Below are positions 28,234 through 37,687 of a stretch of DNA of 64,000 bases, piece after piece. Position 1 is the first letter of the stretch. Each line of letters begins with the position of its first letter. Under the pieces are notes generated by a model. That model did not search any database and was not told the DNA's origin. It worked only from the letters and a program-made list of their open reading frames with translations. The position numbers and the translations under genes were made by a program. This DNA is from Thalassococcus arenae. GTDB lineage: Bacteria > Pseudomonadota > Alphaproteobacteria > Rhodobacterales > Rhodobacteraceae. Location: the NCBI RefSeq assembly GCF_019104745.1, contig NZ_JAHRWL010000002.1:1066076-1130075 (forward strand), written 5' to 3'.

Positions 28234-28833
28234 TCAGAGCCGCGAAGCGACGTTTTCCCAGTTGACCAGGTTGTCGAGGAAATTGGCCAGGTAGGCCGGG
28301 CGCTTGTTGCGGAAATCGATGTAGTAGGAATGTTCCCACACGTCGCAGCCCAGCAGCGCGGTCTGGCCGAAGCACAGCGGGTTCACGCCGTTTTCCGTCT
28401 TGGTCACCTTCAGCCCGCCATCGGCATCCTTGACCAGCCAGCACCAGCCCGAGCCGAACTGACCCGCACCGGCGGCCGAAAACTCTTCCTTGAACTTCTC
28501 GACGGTGCCGAAGCTGTCCTTGATCGCCGCCTCGAGTTCACCCGGCATCTTGTTGTCGCCCGGGCCCATCATTTCCCAGAACTGCATGTGGTTCCAGTGC
28601 TGCGACGCGTTGTTGAAGATGCCGTTCTGCGCCACCGCGCCGGCCTGGTAGGTGCCCTTGACGATCTCTTCGAGAGACTTGCCCTCCCACTCGGTGCCGG
28701 CGATCAGCTTGTTGCCGTTGTCGACATAGGCCTTGTGGTGGATGTCGTGGTGATATTCCAGCGTCTCCTGGCTCATGCCCTTGGAGGCGAGAGCGTCATG
28801 CGCATAGGGAAGGTCGGGAAGCGAGAAAGCCAT
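28234..28833 (-). CDS. sodB: Superoxide dismutase, iron/manganese family
   Basis: This 199-residue protein is a standard Fe/Mn SOD. Metal ligands are visible as His in EYHHDIHHKAY, His in QHWNHMQFWE, and the Asp-His pair in CDVWEHSYY. Gly-Gln-Phe-Gly (AGQFGSGW) and the overall pattern fit the iron form common in rhodobacteria. It converts superoxide to oxygen and peroxide in the cytoplasm. It lies downstream of the sarcosine oxidase genes but is separated by 104 bp. Confidence 0.95.
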   Translation of the reverse strand: MAFSLPDLPYAHDALASKGMSQETLEYHHDIHHKAYVDNGNKLIAGTEWEGKSLEEIVKGTYQAGAVAQNGIFNNASQHWNHMQFWEMMGPGDNKMPGELEAAIKDSFGTVEKFKEEFSAAGAGQFGSGWCWLVKDADGGLKVTKTENGVNPLCFGQTALLGCDVWEHSYYIDFRNKRPAYLANFLDNLVNWENVASRL

Positions 28834-28937
28834 GGTTCTACCCCTTGTTGGTGATGGCGATTGCCTCATACCTGTCGCGCGACCGACGCAAGGTCAAGGC
28901 TTGGCCGGTCGGAATGACGTGTCGCGCGGCACCCGGC

Positions 28938-29504
28938 CTAGAAAAAGCCGACCGTGCTGTCGGGCTGTGCGGCCGTGCTCAGCAGGTCGAACATATATCG
29001 CGACACCGAGCGAAAGCAGATCACGGTCGCGGTTTCGGAGTCGCTGAGCCAGAACGCGCCGGCCACTTGCGCCAACCGCGTGCGGCGCACGGTCCCGACG
29101 GCAAAGCGGTCGGGCGCCATGTCGACCGGCGCCAGCTTGGCCAGAACCTCGCGCACCGCAGCCCCCCGAAGGCGGAACACGGCGCGCGCGTCCGAGACAT
29201 CGGCGACCAGAGAATGCGCCTTGCCAAGCGCCTTGGTCAACGCCGCCACGGTGTCGGCGCTGTCGGCGCGCGGACAGAGGATCATCAGCTCGTCCGGCGA
29301 CATCCAGAGCACGGCCTTGTCGCCGTCGCCAAGCGCCTGCCGCTGGCCCGGCACGTCCAGTCCCACCGCCGCCTTGACCGCCTTTTTCACCGGGGCCGAA
29401 GCCAGGTCACCGCGCAAGGTGATCATGCCGCGCGGACCGCCATCGGCGACCGTGACCAGCCCGTCGAAAATCGCCCCGTCCAGGGCCGTGACCGGTTCAG
29501 ACAT
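28938..29504 (-). CDS. soxG: Sarcosine oxidase subunit gamma
   Basis: This 188-residue protein matches the gamma subunit of heterotetrameric sarcosine oxidase, which has the T-protein-like (GcvT C-terminal) fold. It begins MSEPVTALDG and overlaps the soxA stop by 8 bp. The tetramer oxidises sarcosine to glycine, formaldehyde (as 5,10-methylene-THF) and hydrogen peroxide. It is the last gene in the sox cluster. Confidence 0.88.
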   Translation of the reverse strand: MSEPVTALDGAIFDGLVTVADGGPRGMITLRGDLASAPVKKAVKAAVGLDVPGQRQALGDGDKAVLWMSPDELMILCPRADSADTVAALTKALGKAHSLVADVSDARAVFRLRGAAVREVLAKLAPVDMAPDRFAVGTVRRTRLAQVAGAFWLSDSETATVICFRSVSRYMFDLLSTAAQPDSTVGFF

Positions 29505-32500
29505 TCTGCTTTTCCCCTTCCGGATCATAGAACACCGGGCTGACGATGCGCGCCTCGATCATCGTGGTGCCGTCGTCCTTGGCAAAGCGGATCACCTCGC
29601 CCATGCGGTCGGGTCCGCGTTTGACCAGCCCCATCGCGATGCCCTTGTTCAAAGTCGGTGAATGGTAGGTCGACGTGACCCGACCCTCGGTGTTGCGCTG
29701 GCCGTTGGCGTTCTTGCCGTCGGCCACCGCATAGGCGCCATCCGGCAGGACCGAACCGTCCAGCGTTTCCAGCCCGACAAGCTGCCAACGATCCGGGTCG
29801 GTCATGTGGTTGCGCTGCTGCGCGCGCTTGCCCAGGTAGTCGTCCTTTTTCTTGGAAATCGCCCAGTGCAGGCCCAGGTCTTGCGGGATCACGGTGCCGT
29901 CGGTCTCATCCCCGATCATGATAAAGCCCTTTTCGGCCCGCATGATGTGCAGTGCTTCGGTGCCGTAGGGCGTGGCGCCCCACTCGGCCCCGGCCTCGCG
30001 CAGCTTGTCCCACAACGCCCGGCCCTGCCCGGCCGCCACGGCGATTTCATAGCTCAGCTCGCCCGAGAACGAGATCCGGAAGATGCGCACCGGCAGCCCG
30101 GCCAGCGTGCCGTCCGCCCAGGTCATGAAGGGCAGCGCATCTTTTGACACGTCCATCCCGCCCAGCTTTTCCAGCACCTTGCGGGCGTTGGGGCCGACCA
30201 CGGCGATCTGCGCGAATTGCTCGGTGACGTTGGCCGTATAGACCTTCCAGTCCCACCATTCGGTCTGCAACCATTCCTCCATATGGGCATGGATACGGTC
30301 GGCGCCGCCGGTGGTGGTGTGGCAAAGCCAGGTATCGTCGTCGATCCGCGCCACGACGCCGTCATCGGTCAGGAACCCGTTTTCCGTACACATCAGCCCA
30401 TAGCGGCATTTGCCCGGCGCCAGGTTGCTCATCATGTTGGTATAAAGCATGTCCAGGAAGCGGCCGGCATCCGGCCCCTTGACGATGATCTTGCCCAGCG
30501 TCGAAGCATCGAGCAGGCCCAGGCTGTCGCGGGTGGCGCGCACCTCGCGGGCGACCGCATCCTTCACGCTTTCGCCCGGCTGCTGAAAGCAATAGGGCCG
30601 CCGCCAGTGGCCGACCGGTTCCCAATGCGCACCGTTGGCCTCGTGCCAGTCATGCAGCGGCGTACGGCGCAGCGGCTGGAACACTGCGCCGCGCGCCTCA
30701 CCGGCGATGGCCCCCATGCTGATCGGCGTATAGGGCGGACGGAAGGTGGTGGTGCCGACCTGCGGGATCGGTTCACCCAATGCCCGAGCAAGCGTCGCCA
30801 ATCCATTGATGTTGCTCAGTTTACCCTGATCCGTCGCCATTCCCAGCGTGGTGTAGCGCTTGGTATGCTCGACCGACTCGAACCCTTCGCGCGCGGCCAG
30901 TTGCACGTCGGACACCTTGACGTCGTTCTGGTAGTCCAGCCAGGCCTTGGCGCGCAACGCATGCTGGGCGCCTTGCGGCATCATCCAGACCGGTTCCAAC
31001 GGCGCTTCGTCCTGTGCCGCCGCCTTGGGCGCGGCGCTGCGTTTGGGTGTGAACCCCGCCGCCCTGGCCGCTGCCTTGCCCGCCTTGTCGGCATCGGTGA
31101 GCGTGTCGTCCAGCGCCAGCCAACCATTGGCCGCCCCCGCCGCGTGGACATTGGCGGAACCGTCGGCGCCGATCGGTGCCCGGTCGGGATCGGGGCGGAA
31201 GAACGCGCCCGCCTCATCCCATCGCAGCTTGCCGCCGGTATGGGACCACAGGTGCACGACCGGCGACCAGCCGCCGGACATCGCCACCGCGTCGCAGGCG
31301 ATTTCTTCGACCAGGGCGCCTTCGCCGGCCTGAGAGCACATCACCACGCCTGTCACGCGCTTGGTGCCCTTGACCTTGGCGATGCCGCGCCCGGTCTCGA
31401 CCCGGATGCCAAGCGCCCGCGCCTCGTCCATGAGCGCGCCACCGCCGTGGGTGCGCGCATCAAGGATCGCCGGCACGTCCAGACCCGCCTGTTTCAGCGC
31501 GATGGCGGTGCGATAGGCGTCGTCGTTGTTGGTCACGACCACGGTGCGGTCACCGATCGACACACCATGGTCGACCACGTAATCGCGCACCGCACTGGCC
31601 AGCATCACGCCGGGAATATCGTTTCCGGCGAACGAGATCGGGCGCTCGATCGCGCCGGTGGCGGTGACGATCTGACTGGCGCGGATCCGCCACAGACGGT
31701 GACGCGGCCCCCCCGCCTTGGGCGCGTGGTCGGTCAGCCGTTCGTAACCCAACGCATAGCCGTGATCGTAAAGCCCCGCACCCATGCAGCGGTTCCGCAT
31801 GCGGACATTGTCCATGGTTTCAAGGGCCTGAACGGTTTCGCTGACCCACTCCGCCGCCGGTTTCCCGTCGACCTGTCCGCCATCCACCGGCGTGCGGCCA
31901 CCCCAATGCGCGGTTTGCTCGAGCAGCAGAACCCGCGCCCCGGCATCGCCCGCCGCCTTGGCCGCCTGAAGGCCGGCCACGCCGCCGCCGATCACCAGCA
32001 CGTCGACATAGGCGTAGAAATGCTCGTAGGTGTCGGGGTCGACCTTTTCCTTGTCCGGCGCGCGGCCCAGGCCCGCCGATTGCCGGATGAACGGCTCATA
32101 GACGTGTTTCCACAGTGGACGGGGATGGATGAACATCTTGTAGTAGAAACCCGCCGGCAAGAACCGCGCCAGGTAGTTGTTGGCGACGCCGATATCGAAT
32201 TCAAGGCTGGGCCAGTGGTTCTGGCTGGTCGCGCTCAGACCGTCGAACAGTTCGGTCGTCGTGGCGCGCTGGTTGGGTTCGTGCCGGTCTCCGGTGCCGA
32301 GGTTGACCAGCGCATTGGGCTCTTCGGCGCCGCTGGCGACGATGCCGCGCGGGCGGTGATACTTGAAACTGCGCCCGACCATCATCTGGTCATTGGCCAG
32401 CAGCGCAGATGCCAGCGTGTCGCCGGCGTACCCGTTCAACCGCTTGCCGTTGAAGGTGAATTCGATCTGTTTGCTGCGGTCGATCAGGCGACCGCCCCTG

Positions 32501-32517
32501 GCAAGACGTGTGCTCAT
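29497..32517 (-). CDS. soxA: Sarcosine oxidase subunit alpha
   Basis: This 1006-residue protein has the standard domain order. Residues ~15-100 form a Fer2-like domain without a full cluster set. Residues ~160-470 form the NAD+-binding Rossmann part (VLVIGGGVAGLQAAKAAG). A GcvT-like, folate-binding C-terminal half runs from ~600 to 1006 (LGKIIVKGPDAGRFLD; YEIAVAAGQG). This subunit binds NAD+ and tetrahydrofolate, accepting the methylene group from sarcosine. It is part of the soxBDAG cluster. Confidence 0.97.
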   Translation of the reverse strand: MSTRLARGGRLIDRSKQIEFTFNGKRLNGYAGDTLASALLANDQMMVGRSFKYHRPRGIVASGAEEPNALVNLGTGDRHEPNQRATTTELFDGLSATSQNHWPSLEFDIGVANNYLARFLPAGFYYKMFIHPRPLWKHVYEPFIRQSAGLGRAPDKEKVDPDTYEHFYAYVDVLVIGGGVAGLQAAKAAGDAGARVLLLEQTAHWGGRTPVDGGQVDGKPAAEWVSETVQALETMDNVRMRNRCMGAGLYDHGYALGYERLTDHAPKAGGPRHRLWRIRASQIVTATGAIERPISFAGNDIPGVMLASAVRDYVVDHGVSIGDRTVVVTNNDDAYRTAIALKQAGLDVPAILDARTHGGGALMDEARALGIRVETGRGIAKVKGTKRVTGVVMCSQAGEGALVEEIACDAVAMSGGWSPVVHLWSHTGGKLRWDEAGAFFRPDPDRAPIGADGSANVHAAGAANGWLALDDTLTDADKAGKAAARAAGFTPKRSAAPKAAAQDEAPLEPVWMMPQGAQHALRAKAWLDYQNDVKVSDVQLAAREGFESVEHTKRYTTLGMATDQGKLSNINGLATLARALGEPIPQVGTTTFRPPYTPISMGAIAGEARGAVFQPLRRTPLHDWHEANGAHWEPVGHWRRPYCFQQPGESVKDAVAREVRATRDSLGLLDASTLGKIIVKGPDAGRFLDMLYTNMMSNLAPGKCRYGLMCTENGFLTDDGVVARIDDDTWLCHTTTGGADRIHAHMEEWLQTEWWDWKVYTANVTEQFAQIAVVGPNARKVLEKLGGMDVSKDALPFMTWADGTLAGLPVRIFRISFSGELSYEIAVAAGQGRALWDKLREAGAEWGATPYGTEALHIMRAEKGFIMIGDETDGTVIPQDLGLHWAISKKKDDYLGKRAQQRNHMTDPDRWQLVGLETLDGSVLPDGAYAVADGKNANGQRNTEGRVTSTYHSPTLNKGIAMGLVKRGPDRMGEVIRFAKDDGTTMIEARIVSPVFYDPEGEKQNV

Positions 32518-32584
32518 GTCCGGACCCCATGTCGTGCGGCGGCGTCGGAGCCTCCGGCGGGAGTTTTCTTGGCAAGATGAAGGA

Positions 32585-32908
32585 TCATGTCGCGGCGTTC
32601 CATCCCGGCCGGCGCTTGGCGATGGCGTCGAGGATCGCCTTTGGCGGCTCGGTCGTCTGCGCCGGATAGGTGCCGAACACCTCGAGCGTCATCGTGCAGC
32701 GCGCGGCATGGAACCACTTTCCGCAGCCGTAGGAATGCCGCCATCGTTCGAAATGAACGCCCCTGGGGTTCTTGCGCAGGAACAGGTAGCCCTCGAAATC
32801 GTCGTCCGAGCTTTCGGGACCGAAGCGCTTGAGATGCGCTTCGCCGCCGCCGGTCAGTTCGGTTTCCTCGGCGTCGACGCCGCAATAGGGGCAATGCAGG
32901 GTCAGCAT
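32585..32908 (-). CDS. soxD: Sarcosine oxidase subunit delta
   Basis: This 107-residue protein has the delta-subunit pattern of a zinc-binding CPYC at residues 6-9 and a second pair of ligands later (YGCGKWFHAARC). The delta subunit is structural. It is 67 bp upstream of soxA. Unlike the usual soxBDAG order, three unrelated genes separate it from soxB. Confidence 0.93.
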   Translation of the reverse strand: MLTLHCPYCGVDAEETELTGGGEAHLKRFGPESSDDDFEGYLFLRKNPRGVHFERWRHSYGCGKWFHAARCTMTLEVFGTYPAQTTEPPKAILDAIAKRRPGWNAAT

Positions 32909-32939
32909 CGCGTGCCTCCTCGTGTTCGGATCGGGTGCA

Positions 32940-33389
32940 TCAGGTCACCTCTGCCGCCGTCAGCCAGCGCAGGAAGTAATCGCCGAACCCCCATTGCAAT
33001 GTCGTGAGGGTCAGAAACCCGACGTTGACGATGTTGAGCAGATCAGCCTTTTGGCGCAACGCGTCGAAATTGCGTTCCTCCGTCAGGAAGTCGACGGCGT
33101 AGCCTTCGCCGGGAATGTCGGTCGCGGCCGTACCGGCCCGCAATGCGGCGAGTTCGACACCGTATTCGTGCAAAAGGCGTTCGACCGAGCGCTGGCGGCT
33201 GAGTTCGATCTTGAGCAAGCGGTCGGTGAAAAACAGCACCGACGCGGCAACACCCAACGCACCGAAACGCTGAAACACGGCGTCGGCGCCCAATGCCAGG
33301 GTGGCCATCGTGCCGACCGCCCAACTGCCGAGACCGACAAAGGCAACGGCACGGCCGAAGCGGTGGAATATGCTGCGCACCGCGGTCAT
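32940..33389 (-). CDS. Small membrane protein with C-terminal WGFGD motif (sox cluster)
   Basis: This 149-residue protein has two N-terminal hydrophobic segments, a charged helical middle (LLKIELSRQRSVERLL) and a hydrophobic C-terminal segment ending QWGFGDYFLRWL. It shares that ending and general layout with the gene next to soxB, so the two look like distant paralogues. The ATG at 33389 was preferred to a GTG at 33401 on ribosome-site spacing. Function is unknown. Confidence 0.7.
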   Translation of the reverse strand: MTAVRSIFHRFGRAVAFVGLGSWAVGTMATLALGADAVFQRFGALGVAASVLFFTDRLLKIELSRQRSVERLLHEYGVELAALRAGTAATDIPGEGYAVDFLTEERNFDALRQKADLLNIVNVGFLTLTTLQWGFGDYFLRWLTAAEVT

Positions 33390-33506
33390 CGGATCACCCA
33401 CCGGGCGGAACCGGATGCGGGCAAGACCGGACCGGCCAGGGATCGTGGCGCAGGAAAACGGCGGACGCCGACAGGCGCCCGCCGCGTATTCCGCATGTGG
33501 ACGGCG

Positions 33507-33731
33507 TCAGTCCGCCGGAGCTGCCGGGGCTGCCGGTGTCGTTTCCGGAGCAGTCTCGACGGCTGCGCCATCGGCCGCCGGGGCCGTGGTGTCGCCACCG
33601 CCGCCTCCGAAGGCGAAGATGAGCACCAGCGCCAGGATGATGACACCCAGCACCGTGAGCACACCGCCGAGGCTGACGCCACTGCCGCGGTGCACATGGC
33701 TCTGTTGATTGGGATTCCCGTAGTCGGACAT
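33507..33731 (-). CDS. Small single-span membrane protein
   Basis: This 74-residue protein has a polar N terminus with Gln/His, one membrane helix (residues 21-42), a glycine run and an Ala/Pro/Thr-rich acidic tail. An AGGAGG ribosome site precedes the ATG. No family was recognised. It sits between two other small membrane-protein genes in the sox cluster. Confidence 0.72.
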   Translation of the reverse strand: MSDYGNPNQQSHVHRGSGVSLGGVLTVLGVIILALVLIFAFGGGGGDTTAPAADGAAVETAPETTPAAPAAPAD

Positions 33732-33902
33732 GAGGGTTCCTCCTGTGTGGAACCCCAGCCTGAGACCGGTGCGGGCTCAGCCGCAACATGAGCGGAAATC
33801 CCCGGCCCGATTGAGCGGGCGGCAGCCGGAACACGCATGACGGGACGGCTGGAATCAGCGCAAACAGCCGCACGTCGCGGCATCACCAGCGTCATGCCCA
33901 GC

Positions 33903-34298
33903 TCAGACAACAAGATCGCCGAACCCCCAGACGATAGTGCCGAAGCACAGAATCACGATTTCGGCCCGGATCATCCGTCCGACACGTTCGATACGCGCCG
34001 CGCGGTAATCGGCCAGATTTTTGGCAAGCCGGCTGAACGCGTCTTCCCTGGCCTCACCCTCGCCGGATTGCGCGGCGTCCAGATAGGCCGCCTCGAGCTT
34101 TTCGACGCGCGCCTCGTGCCGGGTGATGGCGCGTTCCATCGCGTAGATCTCACGCCCCGCCATCGCGGCACCGAAGGCGACGATCACCGCGCCGGACCGC
34201 GCAAAGGCATCGGCACCGATCCGGCGATCCAAGAGATAGCCGATCACCGCGATCGAAACGGCGCCGAGATAGAGCAGATGATCGCGGGCGATCGTCAA
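33903..34298 (-). CDS. Membrane/coiled-coil protein with WGFGD ending (sox cluster)
   Basis: This 131-residue protein has two hydrophobic segments at the N terminus, a long charged helix (RHEARVEKLEAAYLD, residues ~55-95) and a C-terminal hydrophobic segment ending in VWGFGDLVV. The likely start is a TTG overlapping the soxB stop codon (sequence ATTGA), so translation would be coupled to soxB. It resembles the 32940-33389 protein in layout. Function is unknown. Confidence 0.65.
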   Translation of the reverse strand: MTIARDHLLYLGAVSIAVIGYLLDRRIGADAFARSGAVIVAFGAAMAGREIYAMERAITRHEARVEKLEAAYLDAAQSGEGEAREDAFSRLAKNLADYRAARIERVGRMIRAEIVILCFGTIVWGFGDLVV

Positions 34299-35539
34299 TG
34301 CGCCACCCCCGCCGCAACGGATTCGTCGATGAACTTGCCCTCGCGGAACCGCCACATCGAAAACTCCTCGGTCAGCGGCGAATGGCCCTTGGCCATCAGC
34401 TCGGCAAAACCCCAACCCGAGCCCGGGATCGCCTTGAAGCCGCCGGTGCCCCAGCCGCAATTGACAAAGCAGTTTTCCAGCGGGGTTTTCGACAGGATCG
34501 GCGAGCGGTCGCCGGTCATGTCGACGATCCCGCCCCACCAGCGCAGCATCTTGAGCCGCGACAGCATCGGGAAGGTTTCGATCAGCGCGCGGACGGTTTC
34601 CTCGACATGGTGGAAAGACCCGCGCTGCGTGTAATTGTTGTAGTGGTCGGCACCGCCACCGATCACCATCTCGCCCTTGTCGGACTGGCTCATGTAGCCG
34701 TGCACCGTATTGGCCATCACGACGCAATCCATGATCGGCTTGATCGGCTCGGAGACCAGCGCCTGCAACGCCACCGATTCGACCGGCAACCGGAAGCCGG
34801 CCATGTCCGCGAGGTGCCCGGAATGGCCTGCCACGACGATGCCCAGCTTGTCGCAGGCGATGTCGCCCTTGGTCGTCTGCACGCCCGTCACCTTGCCGCC
34901 GTCCTGCGTGATGCCGGTGACCTCGCATTTCTGGATGATGTCCATGCCCATGTCGGAACAGGCGCGTGCATAGCCCCAGGCCACCGCGTCGTGCCGGGCG
35001 GTGCCGCCACGCGGTTGCCAGAGCGCGCCAAGCACCGGGTAGCGTGGCCCGTCGAGCCGGATGATCGGACAGATTTCCTTGACCTCGCGCGGCGAGATGA
35101 AGCGCGTCTCGACACCTTGCAAAGCATTGGCGTGGGCGGTGCGCTTGTAGCCGCGAATCTCGTGTTCGGTCTGTGCCAGCATCATCACGCCGCGCGGGCT
35201 GAACATGATGTTGTAGTTCAGGTCCTGTGACAGCGTCTCGTACAGGCTGCGGGCCTTTTCGTAGATCGCCGCCGACGGATCCTGAAGGTAGTTCGAACGG
35301 ATGATCGTCGTGTTGCGCCCGGTATTGCCGCCGCCAAGCCAGCCCTTTTCGATCACCGCCACGTTCTTGATGCCGAAATTCTTGCCCAGGTAATAAGCCG
35401 TGGCCAGCCCGTGCCCGCCGGCACCGACGATGATCACGTCATAGCGTTTCTTCGGCTGCGCACGACGCCAGGCGCGTTCCCAGCCGGTGTGGTCGCGCAG
35501 CGCCTCGCGGGCGACGGCAAAGACGGAATAGCGTTTCAT
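34295..35539 (-). CDS. soxB: Sarcosine oxidase subunit beta
   Basis: This 414-residue protein is the flavin-binding subunit. YDVIIVGAGGHGLATAYYL gives the FAD-binding motif near residue 32, followed by GNTGRNTTIIRSNYLQ, typical of the beta subunit with its FAD and covalent FMN. It oxidises sarcosine and passes electrons to the FMN. The C terminus (FSMWRFREGKFIDESVA) is intact. It is the first gene of the sox cluster and is followed immediately by a coupled small membrane-protein gene. Confidence 0.96.
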   Translation of the reverse strand: MKRYSVFAVAREALRDHTGWERAWRRAQPKKRYDVIIVGAGGHGLATAYYLGKNFGIKNVAVIEKGWLGGGNTGRNTTIIRSNYLQDPSAAIYEKARSLYETLSQDLNYNIMFSPRGVMMLAQTEHEIRGYKRTAHANALQGVETRFISPREVKEICPIIRLDGPRYPVLGALWQPRGGTARHDAVAWGYARACSDMGMDIIQKCEVTGITQDGGKVTGVQTTKGDIACDKLGIVVAGHSGHLADMAGFRLPVESVALQALVSEPIKPIMDCVVMANTVHGYMSQSDKGEMVIGGGADHYNNYTQRGSFHHVEETVRALIETFPMLSRLKMLRWWGGIVDMTGDRSPILSKTPLENCFVNCGWGTGGFKAIPGSGWGFAELMAKGHSPLTEEFSMWRFREGKFIDESVAAGVAH

Positions 35540-35714
35540 GGGCCTCGAATCCGCAAAGCTTCGGGTGAGTGTTTCATGGACCCGAGCACGAGGGCCACCG
35601 CGACTGCAACCGTCACATTGGCATCCGGTTGCGACATGGGCGCGCCTCGCGTCCATTTGTCCTTTTTTCCCGGCCATTGCAGTTATACATGAAGGCGCGG
35701 GAACAGGAGTGATC

Positions 35715-36944
35715 ATGACCGTTTTCTGGATCGCAACCGGCGCGCTGGCGCTGATCGTGGCAGCATTGCTCGTGCTGGCGCTATTGCGCGGGCGGCGCGA
35801 GACCGGGCCGGCTGCCGCTTTCGATCTTCAGGTCTACCGCGACCAGCTCAAGGAAATCGACCGCGATGCCGCGCGCGGCATCATCCAGCCGGCCGAAGCC
35901 GAACGGCTGCGCACCGAAGTGTCCCGGCGTCTACTGGCGGCCGATTCCCAGGCTCAGGCGGAAACCGCAGCCGCCAGCCAGCCGCGCGGCGCGGCGCTGG
36001 TGCTGGCGGCCGTCATCGCGCTGGTGGTGATCGGCGGCGGCTTTGGCCTTTACTGGCAGATCGGCGCTGTGGGTTATCCCGACCTGCCTCTGGCGCAGCG
36101 GATCGCCAATGCCGAAGACGCCCGCACCAACCGTCCGAGCCAGGCCGAAGCAGAGGCGGGTTTGCCCGTTTCGGCGCCGAACGAAGCACCCGAAGAGTAC
36201 CTGGAACTGGTCGAACGGCTGCGCGCCGCAGTATCGGAACGCCCCACCGATCTGCAGGGTCTTGCGCTGCTGGCGCGGTCGGAAGCGACGCTTGGCAACT
36301 ACCGGGCCGCCTACCAAACCCAACAGCAGATCATCGCGGTGCGCGGCGACGAAGCCACGGCCCGCGACTATGCCGATCTGGCCGACATGATGATCCTGGC
36401 GGCGGGCGGGTATGTCTCGCCCGAGGCGCAGGCGGCTTTGGAACAGGTGCTGGAACGCGATCCGCGCAACGGCGTGGCGCGCTATTATTCCGGGCTGATG
36501 ATGGCCCAGACGGGCCGGCCCGACGTCGCCTTCCGCACCTGGGATCGGCTGTTGAGCGAAAGCTCGGACGAGGCGCCGTGGGTGCCGCCGATCCTGGCCC
36601 AGATCCAAGACCTGGCCTATCGCGCCGGCGTTCCCGACTACCAGGTTCCGGCGATTGAAAGCGCCTCCGGCCCCAGCCGCGAGGATATGGAGGCCGCTGC
36701 CGACATGGACCCCGAAGACCGTCAGGCGATGATCCGCGGGATGGTCGACGGGCTGGCAGAAAGACTGGCCACCGAAGGCGGCCCGCCCGAGGAATGGGCG
36801 CGGCTGATCAACGCGCTGGCGGTTCTGGGCGAACGCGACCAGGCGCAGGCGATCCTGACCGAGGCGCAAACCGTCTTTGCCGAGAGCCCCGAGGCACTGC
36901 AAATGCTGGCACAGGCAGCGGCGCAGGCCGGATTGTCGCAATAA
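35715..36944 (+). CDS. ccmI: Cytochrome c biogenesis protein CcmI
   Basis: This 409-residue protein has an N-terminal membrane helix (residues 4-25), a short leucine/charge-rich coil (VYRDQLKEIDRDAARG), a second membrane helix near residue 97 and a C-terminal TPR region in the periplasm. CcmI presents apocytochrome c to the haem-ligation complex. The ATG at 35715 follows AGGAG and starts the first helix. Confidence 0.92.
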   Translation: MTVFWIATGALALIVAALLVLALLRGRRETGPAAAFDLQVYRDQLKEIDRDAARGIIQPAEAERLRTEVSRRLLAADSQAQAETAAASQPRGAALVLAAVIALVVIGGGFGLYWQIGAVGYPDLPLAQRIANAEDARTNRPSQAEAEAGLPVSAPNEAPEEYLELVERLRAAVSERPTDLQGLALLARSEATLGNYRAAYQTQQQIIAVRGDEATARDYADLADMMILAAGGYVSPEAQAALEQVLERDPRNGVARYYSGLMMAQTGRPDVAFRTWDRLLSESSDEAPWVPPILAQIQDLAYRAGVPDYQVPAIESASGPSREDMEAAADMDPEDRQAMIRGMVDGLAERLATEGGPPEEWARLINALAVLGERDQAQAILTEAQTVFAESPEALQMLAQAAAQAGLSQ

Positions 36945-36954
36945 GGCCGGTGCG

Positions 36955-37425
36955 GTGATCCACGAAGACATCGCCGCTTTCGCCGCCGACCTGCCGCCTG
37001 GATCGGCGCTGGCCGGCCTGGACCTGGGCACCAAGACGATCGGTGTCGCGGTGTCGGACCGGATGCGCAGCGTCGCGACCCCGCTGGAAACCGTCAGGCG
37101 GCGCAAATTCACGCTCGATGCCGAAGTTCTGCGCGCGATACTGGTCGGGCGCGATATCGGAGGTGTGGTGCTGGGCCTGCCGCGGAACATGGATGGCAGC
37201 GAGGGGCCGCGCTGCCAGTCGACCCGCGCGTTCGCCCGCAACTTCGCAGCGCTCTGGGACGGGCCGATCACCTTCTGGGACGAACGCCTGTCCACCGTAG
37301 CCGCAGAAAAGGCGCTTCTCGAGGCGGATACGACCCGAAAACGTCGCGCCGAAGTCATCGACCACGTCGCGGCGTCCTATATCCTTCAAGGTGCGTTGGA
37401 CCGGATTCGGAATCTAGGCGCGTAA
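36955..37425 (+). CDS. ruvX: YqgF/RuvX-family putative pre-16S rRNA nuclease
   Basis: This 156-residue protein has the RNase H-like signatures of YqgF: LDLGTKTIGVAVSD with the first catalytic Asp, LGLPRNMDGSEG, and TFWDERLSTVAAEKAL, then an RKRRAEVIDHVAA ending. It processes the 5' end of 16S rRNA in well-studied bacteria. The GTG start at 36955 gives the usual length; an AAGG lies 8 bp upstream. It is 10 bp after ccmI. Confidence 0.93.
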   Translation: MIHEDIAAFAADLPPGSALAGLDLGTKTIGVAVSDRMRSVATPLETVRRRKFTLDAEVLRAILVGRDIGGVVLGLPRNMDGSEGPRCQSTRAFARNFAALWDGPITFWDERLSTVAAEKALLEADTTRKRRAEVIDHVAASYILQGALDRIRNLGA

Positions 37426-37444
37426 AGCAGGCAGGCAGGACACC

Positions 37445-37687
37445 ATGGCAGACGATATCTGGCGCCGGAACGAGATCGAAAGCCCATGCGTACAGATCTG
37501 CGTGGTCCATCCCGAGGCGCGCATCTGCACTGGCTGCCTGCGATCGATCGACGAGATCACCCGCTGGTCCAAGATGGCTCCCGAGGAACGGCGCAGCATC
37601 ATGGACGCGCTGCCCGACCGCCGGGCATTGCTGGCCAAGCGTCGCGGCGGACGGGCGGCGCGGCTCAAGCGCGGGCCGTCAGCCTAG
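37445..37687 (+). CDS. DUF1289-domain protein
   Basis: This 80-residue protein has the DUF1289 cysteine pattern: SPCVQICVVHP then CTGCLRSIDEI, which probably binds a metal. Function is unknown. It follows ruvX by 19 bp and overlaps the 3' end of the gene on the opposite strand by 9 bp. Confidence 0.9.
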   Translation: MADDIWRRNEIESPCVQICVVHPEARICTGCLRSIDEITRWSKMAPEERRSIMDALPDRRALLAKRRGGRAARLKRGPSA

